Notes under the pieces: model-generated
Seen by the model: the letters and a program-made list of their open reading frames with translations, nothing else
What the model was told of the DNA's origin: nothing
The model's database searches: none
From: Pseudochrobactrum kiredjianiae
GTDB lineage: Bacteria > Pseudomonadota > Alphaproteobacteria > Rhizobiales > Rhizobiaceae
DNA: 64,000 bases
Direction of reading: 5' to 3'
Assembly: GCF_030362795.1 (NCBI RefSeq)
Contig: NZ_JAUCBM010000001.1
Coordinates: forward strand, 434,001 to 498,000
Translations under genes and position numbers: made by a program
Part shown: positions 18,371-27,464 of the stretch, one piece after another
Layout: each line of letters begins with the position of its first letter
Position numbering within the stretch: the stretch's first letter is position 1

Positions 18371-19234
18371 TTAGCGATCATCCAGAACCAGAGCGTCACG
18401 GCGGATTTCATAGAGCATAACGCCTGTGGCAATAGCAAGATTAAGCGAATCCGCACGGCCAATCTGAGGAATACGTGCCAAATGCGAACAAATTGCAGCG
18501 AGATCATCAGGTAATCCCTGCTGCTCATTCCCCATCATCAGCATCACCGGCTGTTTGTTATAAGGAATGGTACGATAATCAACGGCACCTTTCAGATGCG
18601 TGCCGACCAGCACGCCCTTATAGGATTTGCGCCAGTTGATGAATTCTTCATGGCGGGCACGGTAAAGCGGAACCGCAAAAACGGAACCCATAGTCGCGCG
18701 CACAGTTTCCATGGAATACGGATCAGTACAATCGCCGATCAGAATGATGCCTTTGGCGCCAACTGCATCAGCGGTGCGGATGATGGTGCCGAGATTGCCG
18801 GGATCGCGCACCCGGTCAAGGGCGATATAGGTATCATTACCCTGTGGGCGTAAGCTGTCCAGCGTTTCAAAGCGCTGGTCGAAAACACCTGCAACCATTT
18901 GCGGATTGTCTTTACGGGTGATGGCTGCAATGACTTTTTCCGAAGCTTCCAGCACAAGTCCGCCACCGGCTTTGGTGCGGGCTGCGACTTTCTCGACTAG
19001 CGGATTGCCTTTGCCGGCTTTGGAAAAAACCAGAGTACGGATGCGCCAGCCTTGCTCAATCGCATCGATCACCAGTTTCAGACCTTCAGCCAGAAACACG
19101 CCCTGCTGGTCGCGATATTTCTTCATCGACAGAGCACGCAGATCTTTAACGATCGGATTGGTCAGGCTGGTGACTTCCTTGACGCTGCCGGTGCGCGGCG
19201 TATCTTTGCGGGAAAAATCATTGTTGTGGGTCAT
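18371..19234 (-). CDS. TrmH/SpoU family RNA methyltransferase
   Basis: A 287-residue SPOUT methyltransferase. An N-terminal substrate-binding domain (TSLTNPIVKDLRALSMKKYRDQQGVFLAEG) is typical of the 23S rRNA 2'-O-methyltransferase group. The C-terminal knot domain has LDRVRDPGNLGTIIRTADAVGA, MGNEQQGL and RIPQIGRADSLNLAIATGV. The target nucleotide cannot be stated. Its ATG overlaps the stop codon of the preceding methyltransferase gene (ATGA), so translation is probably coupled. Confidence 0.9.
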   Translation of the reverse strand: MTHNNDFSRKDTPRTGSVKEVTSLTNPIVKDLRALSMKKYRDQQGVFLAEGLKLVIDAIEQGWRIRTLVFSKAGKGNPLVEKVAARTKAGGGLVLEASEKVIAAITRKDNPQMVAGVFDQRFETLDSLRPQGNDTYIALDRVRDPGNLGTIIRTADAVGAKGIILIGDCTDPYSMETVRATMGSVFAVPLYRARHEEFINWRKSYKGVLVGTHLKGAVDYRTIPYNKQPVMLMMGNEQQGLPDDLAAICSHLARIPQIGRADSLNLAIATGVMLYEIRRDALVLDDR

Positions 19235-20415
19235 GAATTGGCAATCCAGCGGGAAAACATGGAAGTGGAAAGCGCACGCTCGGCAGAGCGTTCACGCAGG
19301 ATGAGTTCGCCTGATTCAATGACACCGCCGCGACCGGTAAAACGGTCACGCATCAGCTCATGAATAGCAAAGAAAGAGGCACGGATTGAATAGGCTGTGA
19401 GGACGACGCTGAGAGCATCCGGCGAGAGAATGGCACGGCACATATCGACCATCTGCGGCAGATTATCGAACAACTGCCAAACTTCGCCATTCGGACCACG
19501 ACCATAGGCAGGCGGGTCGAGCAGAATAATGTCATAGGTATTGCCGCGACGCTCTTCACGCGCCACAAATTTGGTTGCATCTTCGCAAATCCAGCGGATC
19601 GGCTTGTCATCAAGACCAGCCAGTGCCTGATTTTCACGCGCCCAGTTAATCGCTTTCTTAGATGCATCGACATGGGTGACTTCTGCACCTGCATGGGCAG
19701 CAATCAATGAGGCAACGCCGGTATAGCCGAACAGGTTCAGGACGCGCACGGAACGGTTGACCTGCTTTTTACGGGCATCACGAACCTGCTGCGCCATGAA
19801 AGCCCAGTGTGCGGCCTGTTCAGGAAACACGCCGACATGGCGAAATGAGGTGAAGCGACCGAAAAAGCGCACGTCCTGTAGCGCCATTGGCCAGGTTTCA
19901 CCCAATTGCTGTTTCGGGAACTGCCAGCGACCCATGCCCTCTTCATCGGTATTACCGGTGAAAACGGCATCGGCTTTATCCCATTCGCTTTGCGGCCATG
20001 CAGGCTGCCAGATCGCTTGCGCTTCAGGGCGGATGATACGGTAAGGGCCGTATTGTTCAAGCTTGAGGCTGTTGCCGCTATCGAGCAGCGCGTAATCTTC
20101 ACTCGGACTGGTCTCAAGAATAACCGGCAGATTTTGTTGTGGCCGTTCACCAGTCAGTTTCAGGAGCGGGCGCTGGGCAATAGCAGGCTCGGCGCTCACT
20201 TTTTTCGGTGCAGCCGGAGCCGTATTTTCAAAACTTGCAGAATTTTGTTCGGTTTTAGCAAATTTAGGGCGTGGTTTTTTAAAGCCCTGCATCGGTGCAG
20301 CTGCTGCGGATTTACGATTGTCGCGCTGTGCTGCCGGTTTTCCGGCCAATTTTCCGGCCAGCTTCGCTGAGGAACCATTGCGTGGTTTGGCTGCTTTTCC
20401 TTTTGGCGATTTCAC
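19231..20415 (-). CDS. Class I SAM-dependent methyltransferase (RlmI-like, PF10672 type)
   Basis: A 394-residue protein. The first 90 residues are low-complexity and rich in Lys, Pro and Ala (GKAAKPRNGSSAKLAGKLAG), probably an unstructured RNA-contacting tail. The rest resembles the SAM-dependent methyltransferase family related to RlmI/RlmK. The SAM site is LNLFGYTGVASLIAAHAG at about residue 228, and DPPAYGRGPNG supplies the motif IV D-P-P-x-Y/F common in base methyltransferases. It is probably an rRNA modification enzyme; the substrate base is unknown. It starts a minus-strand operon with the TrmH-like gene and lspA. Confidence 0.82.
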   Translation of the reverse strand: MKSPKGKAAKPRNGSSAKLAGKLAGKPAAQRDNRKSAAAAPMQGFKKPRPKFAKTEQNSASFENTAPAAPKKVSAEPAIAQRPLLKLTGERPQQNLPVILETSPSEDYALLDSGNSLKLEQYGPYRIIRPEAQAIWQPAWPQSEWDKADAVFTGNTDEEGMGRWQFPKQQLGETWPMALQDVRFFGRFTSFRHVGVFPEQAAHWAFMAQQVRDARKKQVNRSVRVLNLFGYTGVASLIAAHAGAEVTHVDASKKAINWARENQALAGLDDKPIRWICEDATKFVAREERRGNTYDIILLDPPAYGRGPNGEVWQLFDNLPQMVDMCRAILSPDALSVVLTAYSIRASFFAIHELMRDRFTGRGGVIESGELILRERSAERALSTSMFSRWIANS

Positions 20416-20528
20416 CCTGTCTGCTCCGGAAACTGTTAAATTGAAGATATTATAGCATCAGATGGTGCAATATTTTCTGTTTCGTAGAGCATGGCAGCCT
20501 TTTGGGAAAGCTGAATTTAAACGCCAGT

Positions 20529-20583
20529 GCATAATTTTAAAGTGTTAGAGCACCATGTGCCAAGTTTGGCACATGGTGCTCTA
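20529..20583 (-). repeat. Family A element, left module with perfect palindrome, reverse orientation
   Basis: ATAATTTTAAAGTGTT leads into AGAGCACCATGTGCCAA-GT-TTGGCACATGGTGCTCT, a 17-bp perfect palindrome with a 2-nt centre (20547-20582). The usual A-element bulge has been replaced by fully paired sequence. The right-hand palindrome is missing. Confidence 0.8.
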
Positions 20584-20636
20584 GTGTCTTATAAATGTAT
20601 CTTTGCCTTGAAAAACTGCATGGATTAAAGCATTTC

Positions 20637-20731
20637 CAGCAAAAGTGCGAAGCGGTTTTGCGTCGGATAATGCGATAAAAATAAAGAGATAGAGCGGTTC
20701 CAACGGTTCACTCTTAACTGGAACCGCTCTA
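20637..20731 (+). repeat. Family B palindromic element, complete
   Basis: AAAGCATTTCCAGCAAAAGTGCGAAGCGG (left), ATAATGCG, AAATAAAGAGAT, then AGAGCGGTTCCA...TGGAACCGCTCT (right). Together with the A copy just before it, this fills most of the 347 bp between the two flanking genes; no gene was seen. Confidence 0.85.
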
Positions 20732-20762
20732 AAACTTTTACAGGGCAACAGAACAGGCGGGA

Positions 20763-21737
20763 TCAGCCCTGTTGTTTCAAGCTCTTTTCATAGACCATGA
20801 TACCGGCGGCGAGGTCTTCCATCGCGGCACCGACGGATTTAAACAGTGTAATATCCTGATCGCTTTCACGGCCTTTGACCGTTCCGCGTGCCAGATCAAA
20901 CAGATCGCCGAGAACATGATCCGGCTGAATAATACCATCACGAAGCGGCTGTGTAATGTCGCCGCCCTCTTGCCGCGCACCGGCTTTGGTGTCGACAAAA
21001 ACGCGCGAGCGCAGAACGGCCTCATCATCACTTTCACGCATAGCAGGGGTGTAAGCGCCCACCAGATCAATATGGGTGCCCGGGCGTAAATGTTTCCCGT
21101 GAATCAATGGCTTAGTGGATAAAGTACCGGCAGCGACAATATCCGCCTGCTCAATGGCGGCAGTGTGATCTTCTGCAATATAGGCATTGTAACCTTCATC
21201 GCGCAGTTCTTTGATTGTTGTTTCAGCACGCTGCGGATTACGCACGCAAAGAGCAATATCGGTAATCGGACGCACGGAGCTATGCGCACGAACAAGATTG
21301 GTGGAAACAGCACCGGCTCCCATAATAACAAGACGGGACGCATCTTCGCGGGCAAGATAACGGGCAGCCAAAGCCGAGGCTGCGGCTGTGCGCCAACGGG
21401 TCAGACTTTGTCCGTCGATCAGGGCTTTCGGTTCGCCGGTAATGCCATCGAGTAACAGATAGACCCCCATAACGGCCGGTTTGTTAATCAAACCGTTATC
21501 AGGGGAGACGGTAACAATTTTTACCCCCATATAGCCTTGTGACGGATCATTGAGCTTATGAAAATCAGACCATGCCGGCATCAGGAGCAGCATGGATGGT
21601 GTACCTTCAGGGCGCTCAACCGGATGATGGTGGCGCACCGGCTGGATCATACCGTTACGGAAAGCGCTGTCCAGCGCATCGACCAGTTCCGGCCATGTCA
21701 TCAGCTTGTCAACGGCAGCAGCGGAAATATTCAGCAT
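20763..21737 (-). CDS. Ornithine cyclodeaminase / mu-crystallin family protein
   Basis: A 324-residue NAD(P)-binding protein of the OCD/mu-crystallin family. The Rossmann segment is LVIMGAGAVSTNLVRAH at about residue 137. Other conserved parts are MGVKIVTVSPDN near residue 72, DGQSLTRWRTAAASALAARYLA and DLVGAYTPAMRESDDEA. Members include ornithine cyclodeaminase, alanine dehydrogenase and pyrroline-2-carboxylate reductase; sequence alone does not choose between them. It follows the LapA-type gene on the same strand after about 190 bp. No amino-acid catabolic partner lies nearby. Confidence 0.85.
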   Translation of the reverse strand: MLNISAAAVDKLMTWPELVDALDSAFRNGMIQPVRHHHPVERPEGTPSMLLLMPAWSDFHKLNDPSQGYMGVKIVTVSPDNGLINKPAVMGVYLLLDGITGEPKALIDGQSLTRWRTAAASALAARYLAREDASRLVIMGAGAVSTNLVRAHSSVRPITDIALCVRNPQRAETTIKELRDEGYNAYIAEDHTAAIEQADIVAAGTLSTKPLIHGKHLRPGTHIDLVGAYTPAMRESDDEAVLRSRVFVDTKAGARQEGGDITQPLRDGIIQPDHVLGDLFDLARGTVKGRESDQDITLFKSVGAAMEDLAAGIMVYEKSLKQQG

Positions 21738-21930
21738 GTTTTATCAGACCTTTATGATACCACGCATCGTCTCCTACAATGCATAGGCACTGGTTTTATT
21801 CGCAGTGGTGCGGCAATCTACGCGAAGCGTAAACCGCCACGAGCAGATGAAACAAGGGCTGATCTGTATGAAGTTAATGAAAAAAACGGATCACATAAGT
21901 CTTGTCCGCATGACCGTTGCGGAGAATTTC

Positions 21931-22257
21931 TTAAGATAGCGAAGATGCTGATGGCAGCGCTTTTGCTTCGGCCTGCTTGGCGCGGGTTAAAAGCGCATCC
22001 GCTTCCGCTTTACGCTTGCGTGCCAATTTGCGGTGCCGCCCTTGTGTAAACCAGATCAGTAATCCGCCGATAATAATGCCTGCGAGCAATGCGCCAAGCA
22101 CCCAGAGGAACAGCGGCGCTGTATAGGTCAAGGCAGGATTGCCGGGATTAAACGGGTCAAGTGTAACGCTGACTGCACCACGATTGGCGACTGACAAAAC
22201 AATCAGGATGACTGCAACAGGCAGAGCAATAAGAAGTGTCAGAAGACGGTTGGTCAT
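21931..22257 (-). CDS. LapA domain (DUF1049) membrane protein
   Basis: A 108-residue inner-membrane protein. Two hydrophobic segments (LLTLLIALPVAVILIVLSVA and FLWVLGALLAGIIIGGLLIW) are joined by a short loop (NRGAVSVTLDPFNP). A basic and Ala/Glu-rich cytoplasmic tail follows that could form a coiled coil. This is the LapA/LapA-like architecture; in enterics LapA assists control of lipopolysaccharide synthesis with LapB. No lapB is adjacent. In Rhizobiales this gene regularly lies next to ihfB and sppA, as here. Function in this group is not established. Confidence 0.8.
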   Translation of the reverse strand: MTNRLLTLLIALPVAVILIVLSVANRGAVSVTLDPFNPGNPALTYTAPLFLWVLGALLAGIIIGGLLIWFTQGRHRKLARKRKAEADALLTRAKQAEAKALPSASSLS

Positions 22258-22348
22258 AATTCAATCCGTGTTTTGGAACGGCACTAAAGAATGCCGCGCT
22301 CAAATGGTATCATTTGAGCTACCGCAAACATGCGACAATCAAAAAACC

Positions 22349-22449
22349 AGAGCGCCGTGTGCCATGCTTGGCACATAAAACTCGCTCTAACACATTAAAA
22401 TTAGAGCATAATTCCTTAAACTGATCTAAGTTTAAGGAATTATGCTTTA
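22349..22449 (+). repeat. Family A palindromic element, complete
   Basis: AGAGCGCCGTGTGCCATGCTTGGCACATAAAACTCGCTCT, AACACATTAAAATT, then AGAGCATAATTCCTTAAACT...GTTTAAGGAATTATGCTTTA. About 101 bp, between ihfB and the LapA-type gene. Confidence 0.87.
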
Positions 22450-22501
22450 GAGCGAGCGCTACGACTTCGATTAAACGCGACACGCTCTTGATAAGCATAT
22501 C

Positions 22502-22535
22502 TTTGCTATCAGGCATAATTGTGCCCGATAGCAAA
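22502..22535 (-). terminator. Hairpin downstream of ihfB, possible terminator
   Basis: TTTGCTATC-GGCA / TGCC-GATAGCAAA forms a 13-pair stem with one mismatch, 57 bp after the ihfB stop. No T-run follows on the minus strand, so it may instead stabilise the mRNA end. Confidence 0.45.
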
Positions 22536-22591
22536 AGTGCTGATTGGTATTGCTGCATCATTTAACAAGACGGTGACGCAGTTTTTAAACT

Positions 22592-22879
22592 TTAGTCATT
22601 GCCGTTATTGAGGCGGTCACGCAATTCTTTGCCGGTTTTGAAAAATGGAACCCATTTTTCTTCAACGTCAACTGATTCACCCGTGCGCGGATTGCGTCCG
22701 TTGCGGGCAGGGCGGTTTTTCACGGAAAATGCGCCGAAGCCGCGGAGCTCAACGCGGTTTCCTTCCGCCAAGGCTTCAGTAATTTCATCAAAAACTGCGC
22801 CGACAATATTTTCCACGTCACGCTGGAAAAGATGCGGATTGCGGCTGGCGATGATCTGCACGAGTTCAGATTTAATCAC
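22592..22879 (-). CDS. ihfB: Integration host factor subunit beta
   Basis: A 95-residue DNA-bending protein of the HU/IHF family. It begins [20 protein letters not shown], typical of IHF-beta rather than HU. The beta-arm region [22 protein letters not shown] carries the proline that intercalates into DNA. The C-terminal [15 protein letters not shown] is also characteristic. It works as a heterodimer with IHF-alpha, which is not in this window. It lies downstream of sppA on the same strand with a 276 bp gap, so it may have its own promoter. Confidence 0.95.
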   Translation of the reverse strand: MIKSELVQIIASRNPHLFQRDVENIVGAVFDEITEALAEGNRVELRGFGAFSVKNRPARNGRNPRTGESVDVEEKWVPFFKTGKELRDRLNNGND

Positions 22880-23155
22880 TGCGTTCGACCTCTCTGCAAT
22901 ATTAGCGTCAAACCTGACTGTCAGAAACAGACCGGTGCGCTTCCGGTTTTGATATACTGCACATCTTAATCCATAATCGTTTCATGGCTTTAAGGATGCG
23001 CCCTAAAAGAAATACTCTCAGAACCTGTATGCGAACTGCCTCGGACTAACCAGAGGCAGCTTATTATGAGTAATATAGTTAAACTAGCAATGTTTTATAG
23101 CATAACTATCTGAAAAATACGCGCTATCCTTAACGGAGGCTGCATTTTTCGGGGA

Positions 23156-24133
23156 TTATTGCGGTTTTTCTCCGTTGCCACCGTGCCAAACTGAGAGCAT
23201 GCCGTCAAGAAAGATACGCTGACCGATCTGTTCATTAAATAACGCGCTGCCCTGATCTGACAAGCCCATGTTTCGCAACAATAATTTCATTGCGGCAGAT
23301 GAGAGGAGGTCATTATAAGGCGAAGTTTCCGCTTTCCATTCAATAACCGGCAGTTCTTTGTCGATTCCTTTGGTGGCGAGCCATGCAATGGAGGTCTCCT
23401 GATCGCCGAGCGCATCAATCAATTTGTGCTGCAAAGCCTGGCGTCCGGTATAGACAGAGCCATTGGTGAGTGCCGGTAAATTATCTGCTGGTATCATCGG
23501 GCGGCGTTCTTTCACCAATCCAACAAACCAGTCATAAGTGTCTTTGACCGTATTATCGATCATCGCCTTGGCTTCATCACTGGCTGGCGAGAAGAAATTC
23601 GGCTCGGCTTTCAGTGGGCTGGATTTGATGGTTTCAAACTTTACACCAATTTTATCGAGCAAGCCGCTGATATCAGGATATTGAAACAACACGCCGATCG
23701 AGCCGATCATTGAGGTTTTATGGGCAATCACATGATCGGAGGCGATGGCAATCATATAGCCGGCAGAGGCCGCTAAGGTGCCGACCTGTGAAACAACTGG
23801 TTTTTTATCCGCAATCTTGCGCACCGCATCATAAATCACTTCGCCGCCGGTGGTTGTGCCGCCTGGAGAGCTGATATCGAGAATGACGCCTTTGACCATA
23901 TCGCTCTCTGCGACATCTTTGAGACGTTTCAAAAGCTCTTCATTGTTATAAATGGTGCCGGTGATAGAAATTTTCGCTATATGAGCAATATTGCGGGAAG
24001 GTTTGCTGCCGTTGATGTAGAGGGCTGCGAAGAGTATTATTGCTGCAAGCAAGAGCAATGTAACAACGCGCCAAAATGTCAGCTTACGGCGGATTCGACG
24101 ACGTTCGAGCACTGCATCGGCAGTATAAGTCAT
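23156..24133 (-). CDS. sppA: Signal peptide peptidase SppA (S49 serine protease)
   Basis: A 325-residue membrane-anchored protease of the short, single-domain SppA type. An N-terminal transmembrane helix (VVTLLLLAAIILFAALYI) is followed by the S49 domain. The nucleophile is the serine in VGTLAASAGYMIA, and the catalytic lysine is in TIKSSPLKAEPN. It degrades cleaved signal peptides in the membrane. The basic stretch RRRIRRKLTF before the helix fits a cytoplasmic N-terminus. It leads the minus-strand group sppA-ihfB-lapA, an order conserved in Rhizobiales. Confidence 0.93.
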   Translation of the reverse strand: MTYTADAVLERRRIRRKLTFWRVVTLLLLAAIILFAALYINGSKPSRNIAHIAKISITGTIYNNEELLKRLKDVAESDMVKGVILDISSPGGTTTGGEVIYDAVRKIADKKPVVSQVGTLAASAGYMIAIASDHVIAHKTSMIGSIGVLFQYPDISGLLDKIGVKFETIKSSPLKAEPNFFSPASDEAKAMIDNTVKDTYDWFVGLVKERRPMIPADNLPALTNGSVYTGRQALQHKLIDALGDQETSIAWLATKGIDKELPVIEWKAETSPYNDLLSSAAMKLLLRNMGLSDQGSALFNEQIGQRIFLDGMLSVWHGGNGEKPQ

Positions 24134-24400
24134 GAGATATGTCCGTTCCTGGGCTTATTTGAAGTCTTTATAGATTGTATAGGCTGAATTTGCTTTGAAG
24201 GCGAAATGAAAATCCGGGAGAAGATCTGAAGCTGGTATTGTCAGGTCTTTATACCTCATGTCATGAAAAAGTGATCTGAGTTAAGCCTCCGGAATACGGA
24301 ATCGCTGGATTTCAGCTTGTTTTGGACGCAGTGTGATCCCATTTATACCACACTAAAAAGCGATTTGAGCGCACTGTATTGAATAGTCGGGCATTTCACT

Positions 24401-24565
24401 AGAGCGCATTCCGAAAAGTGCGAAGCGGTTTTCGGGCTAAAAGGCGCGTAAAAACAAAAGATAAAGCGCATTCCGAAAAGTGCGAAGCGGTTTTCGGAGT
24501 AAGATGGGCGTATAATCAAATTGATGGAGCATTTCCAATAATTCAAATTAAGTGGAAATGTTCTA
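24401..24565 (+). repeat. Family B element with duplicated left module
   Basis: The left module (GCGCATTCCGAAAAGTGCG, AAGCGGTTTTCGG) occurs twice in tandem, at 24401-24462 and 24463-24522. A right palindrome GGAGCATTTCCA...TGGAAATGTTCTA follows to 24565. The 493 bp between sppA and lptC holds this element and no recognisable gene. Confidence 0.87.
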
Positions 24566-24626
24566 AACAATATTAATACCTTACGTATAGGCAGCTGGCA
24601 AATTGCCGGTTTAGGAGTTTTGGACT

Positions 24627-25292
24627 GTGTCAGACCATAAGATGGTTTTCGGAGCATCACAAAAAAGTACGGCTGTGTTTCATGCTGCAAAGCGACACAG
24701 CATACGTGTGCGCGTGTTAAAAACTGCTCTGCCGGTTGTTGCACTTGCCGTGGCTGCCGTATTCTCGTGGTACACATTTTTGGCTGCACCGGCTTCCACT
24801 GTCAAAGTGGAACTTGATCCGTCCGAAAGCGGTAAGCTGGTTATGACCGGTCCGCAGTTGAAGGGCTATACAAAAGATAAGCGACCGTTTTCGATGGTTG
24901 CTGAGCGTGCGGTACAGGATGCCAAGCAAAGTGGTGTGGTTGCTCTGGAAGGAATCAAAGCACAATTACCTGTCGGCGATAAAGATAGTGCAGAGATTGA
25001 TGCAGTTTCCGGTGTCTACGACAGTAATAATGGCCGTCTGCAATTTGATGATGCTTTTACTGTCAAGACCACAGATGGCATGGAAGCCAAGCTCGGCTCT
25101 GCCAGCGTGAATATGTCGAGTGGCGAAATGTCGACGGATAAGCCGGTCGATATCCGCACCGAGAATGCTCATATCCGCGCGAATAAAATGCGGATTGAGG
25201 AAAGCGGTAAAGTGATGGTGTTCGAAAGCGATGTTCACCTGACGATTGAGCCAGTAAAAGAAACGGCCTCTGCTGTGAAAAAAGGCAGCTGA
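24627..25292 (+). CDS. lptC: LPS export ABC transporter periplasmic protein LptC
   Basis: A 221-residue bitopic inner-membrane protein of the LptC/YrbK family. One transmembrane helix (VLKTALPVVALAVAAVFSWYT) is followed by a periplasmic beta-jellyroll, with features such as MTGPQLKGYTKDKRPFSMVAERA and LQFDDAFTVKTTDGMEAKLGSASV. LptC takes lipopolysaccharide from the LptBFG transporter and passes it to LptA. The GTG at 24627 has TAGGAG nine bases upstream; an internal ATG at 24642 would be less well placed. lptA and lptB follow on the same strand. Confidence 0.9.
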   Translation: MSDHKMVFGASQKSTAVFHAAKRHSIRVRVLKTALPVVALAVAAVFSWYTFLAAPASTVKVELDPSESGKLVMTGPQLKGYTKDKRPFSMVAERAVQDAKQSGVVALEGIKAQLPVGDKDSAEIDAVSGVYDSNNGRLQFDDAFTVKTTDGMEAKLGSASVNMSSGEMSTDKPVDIRTENAHIRANKMRIEESGKVMVFESDVHLTIEPVKETASAVKKGS

Positions 25293-25582
25293 CCGGATAT
25301 TTTCGGCAGTGGCGGAAGTCGTTGTAACAGCGTATTCTGCCATACTGAGATCGGGGCAGGCAGACGTGGCGCTTTGACGGTGTTAAACAGGATGTGATGG
25401 CTGTTTGCGTTTCAGCAATGGCGATTTACACCAATAAGTAATACCCCTGTTATAGGGTTCGCTGACAGATTCAGTAGATTCCGTCAGGATATATGAACCG
25501 GCAATAACAATATGTTCAAAAGTTTGTTGTGTTATTCTGAAACTTGCGATTTATAACAAGGGTGCTTTTCGAGGGAATGAAG

Positions 25583-26245
25583 ATGATGCAGCAACAGGCA
25601 TGCAGCGGGCTGATCACCGGCTCACAGAATAAAGTTTCGGGCAAATTTGCGCTGCGTTCCGCAGGCGTCAAAAACTTTGCTGTCCTTTTTATGTCTGCTT
25701 TGCTGGCGCTGCCTTTGAGCATGACCGCTGCACAGGCTCAGCAGGGTGTTCCTCTTGATGGCTTGAAGCTTTCTGACAGCAAAGACCCTGTTTCGATTGA
25801 TGCAGGCAAGATGGAAGTGCGCGATAAAGAAGGTATTATTATTCTGACGGGCAATGTCTCGGTCAAGCAGGGTGATATTGTTTTGCGCGCTGGTCGTATG
25901 CAGGTTTACACCGCAAAATCAAAAGACAGTGGTGATAAAGCCAAGGGCGGTATCGGCGGTTTAAGCGGTTCCGGTCTGAATGCCGGTGGCATTGACAAGA
26001 TTGTTGTCGACGAAAAAGTCTATCTGAAATCAGGTACACAGGTCGCTACCGGTGATGCCGGTACTTATGATGCTAAAGCACAGACTATGGTGTTGACCGG
26101 TAAAAAAGTTGTGTTGTCAGATGGCGATAATATTGCATCAGGTTGTAAATTGACTGCCAATACCCAAAGCGGCAAAGCATTTCTGGAAAGCTGCAAAGGC
26201 GAGTCCGGTCGTGTTTCGATCATTTTGTCACCAAAAGATAATTAA
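25583..26245 (+). CDS. lptA: LPS transport periplasmic protein LptA
   Basis: A 220-residue OstA-family periplasmic bridge protein that carries lipopolysaccharide between inner and outer membranes. The signal peptide is long, ending in LLALPLSMTAAQA. The beta-jellyroll begins with PVSIDAGKMEVRDKEGIIILTGNVSVKQGDIVLRAG. A glycine-rich insert (KAKGGIGGLSGSGLNAGG) is seen in alphaproteobacterial members. Three clustered ATGs (25577, 25583, 25586) compete; 25583 has the best spacing to GAGGG. A 290 bp gap separates it from lptC, and lptB follows. Confidence 0.88.
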   Translation: MMQQQACSGLITGSQNKVSGKFALRSAGVKNFAVLFMSALLALPLSMTAAQAQQGVPLDGLKLSDSKDPVSIDAGKMEVRDKEGIIILTGNVSVKQGDIVLRAGRMQVYTAKSKDSGDKAKGGIGGLSGSGLNAGGIDKIVVDEKVYLKSGTQVATGDAGTYDAKAQTMVLTGKKVVLSDGDNIASGCKLTANTQSGKAFLESCKGESGRVSIILSPKDN

Positions 26246-26368
26246 AAGTTGAAGCCTTTCAGCGGACTTCATCTGATGAGGACTGCTGACAGGTTTAAGA
26301 ACTGACGAATTTCATTTTGCTGTGTTGCGATACCTGCACCGGCGCTGAGTAACTGGTCTGGATCGCTA

Positions 26369-27223
26369 TTGTCCTCTTCAAAAGCAAACACCGTTCAAGC
26401 TTCCGATAATAGTGCTGCCGCAGATGATATCGCTGCCGGTATGCAGCCGCAGGCCGTCGGTGAGGAAGGGCAACGTCCGCCGCAGGAGTTGTCACGCCTC
26501 AAAGGCACGCTGGTTGCCCGTGGTATCAGTAAAAGCTATCGCGGCCGCCAGGTCGTAAACGGTGTATCCTTTGGCGTGCGTGCTGGTGAAGCTGTTGGTA
26601 TTCTGGGGCCGAACGGTGCCGGTAAAACCACTTGTTTCTATATGGTGACCGGTCTGGTGCCGGTTGATAGCGGAACGATTGAGATCGACGGTTTTGATGT
26701 AACATCAATGCCGATGTATCGTCGCTCACGGCTTGGCATTGGTTATTTGCCGCAGGAAGCTTCGATTTTCCGTGGTCTTTCTGTGGAAGATAATATCAAA
26801 GCTGTGCTGGAAGTGGTTGAGAAAGATCGCAAAAAGCGTGCGATTGAACTCGACGCCCTTCTGGAAGAGTTTCATATTACACATTTGCGCAAGGCGCAGG
26901 CGATTTCACTATCCGGTGGTGAGCGCCGCCGTCTTGAGATTGCCCGTGCACTGGCATCCCGCCCGAATTTCATGTTGCTGGATGAGCCTTTCGCCGGTGT
27001 GGATCCGATCGCGGTTGCGGATATTCAGCAGCTCGTGCGTCATCTGACCAGCCGTGGTATCGGTGTGCTGATTACTGACCATAATGTGCGTGAAACATTG
27101 GGGCTGATTGACCGCGCCTATATTATTCATGCCGGTCAGGTGCTAACCCATGGTCGTCCGAAAGAAATCGTCGCCAACCCTGATGTGCGCAGGCTGTATC
27201 TGGGCGACCAGTTTACGCTTTAA
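26369..27223 (+). CDS. lptB: LPS export ABC transporter ATP-binding protein LptB
   Basis: A 284-residue ABC ATPase that powers lipopolysaccharide extraction with LptF and LptG. All motifs are intact: Walker A GPNGAGKTT, Q-loop YLPQEASIF, signature LSGGERRRLEIARAL, Walker B FMLLDEPFAGVDP and switch His ITDHNVRET. An N-terminal extension of about 45 residues precedes the ATPase core. The start is uncertain: TTG at 26369 keeps the extension, while ATG at 26438 gives 261 residues; neither has a strong ribosome-binding site. In other Rhizobiales rpoN usually follows; here hpf follows. Confidence 0.93.
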   Translation: MSSSKANTVQASDNSAAADDIAAGMQPQAVGEEGQRPPQELSRLKGTLVARGISKSYRGRQVVNGVSFGVRAGEAVGILGPNGAGKTTCFYMVTGLVPVDSGTIEIDGFDVTSMPMYRRSRLGIGYLPQEASIFRGLSVEDNIKAVLEVVEKDRKKRAIELDALLEEFHITHLRKAQAISLSGGERRRLEIARALASRPNFMLLDEPFAGVDPIAVADIQQLVRHLTSRGIGVLITDHNVRETLGLIDRAYIIHAGQVLTHGRPKEIVANPDVRRLYLGDQFTL

Positions 27224-27435
27224 GCTGAAGAATCATCTTATTTTAGGGAGCCGAAAGCTTCCGAACTCTTTGCATTCTTTGCTTAATTTTAAAAAACGGC
27301 TTGTTATTCGGCAAAATAATGAGCAGGCGCCTATATAAGTGCTGATTGTGGCAATCAAAGAGCCGAAGCCCTAATCTTTTATCTTCTGCCAAGTTTATTT
27401 TATTTTGTGCCGGTTGGCTTTGCGCAATGCGTTCG

Positions 27436-27464
27436 CTTGTGATTAGATTGCTGTGTTCGAATAT
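27436..27464 (+). promoter_or_regulatory. Possible promoter for hpf
   Basis: CTTGTG and GAATAT are separated by 17 bases and lie 20 bp before the hpf start codon. This resembles alphaproteobacterial -35/-10 spacing but is not a close match. Confidence 0.35.
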
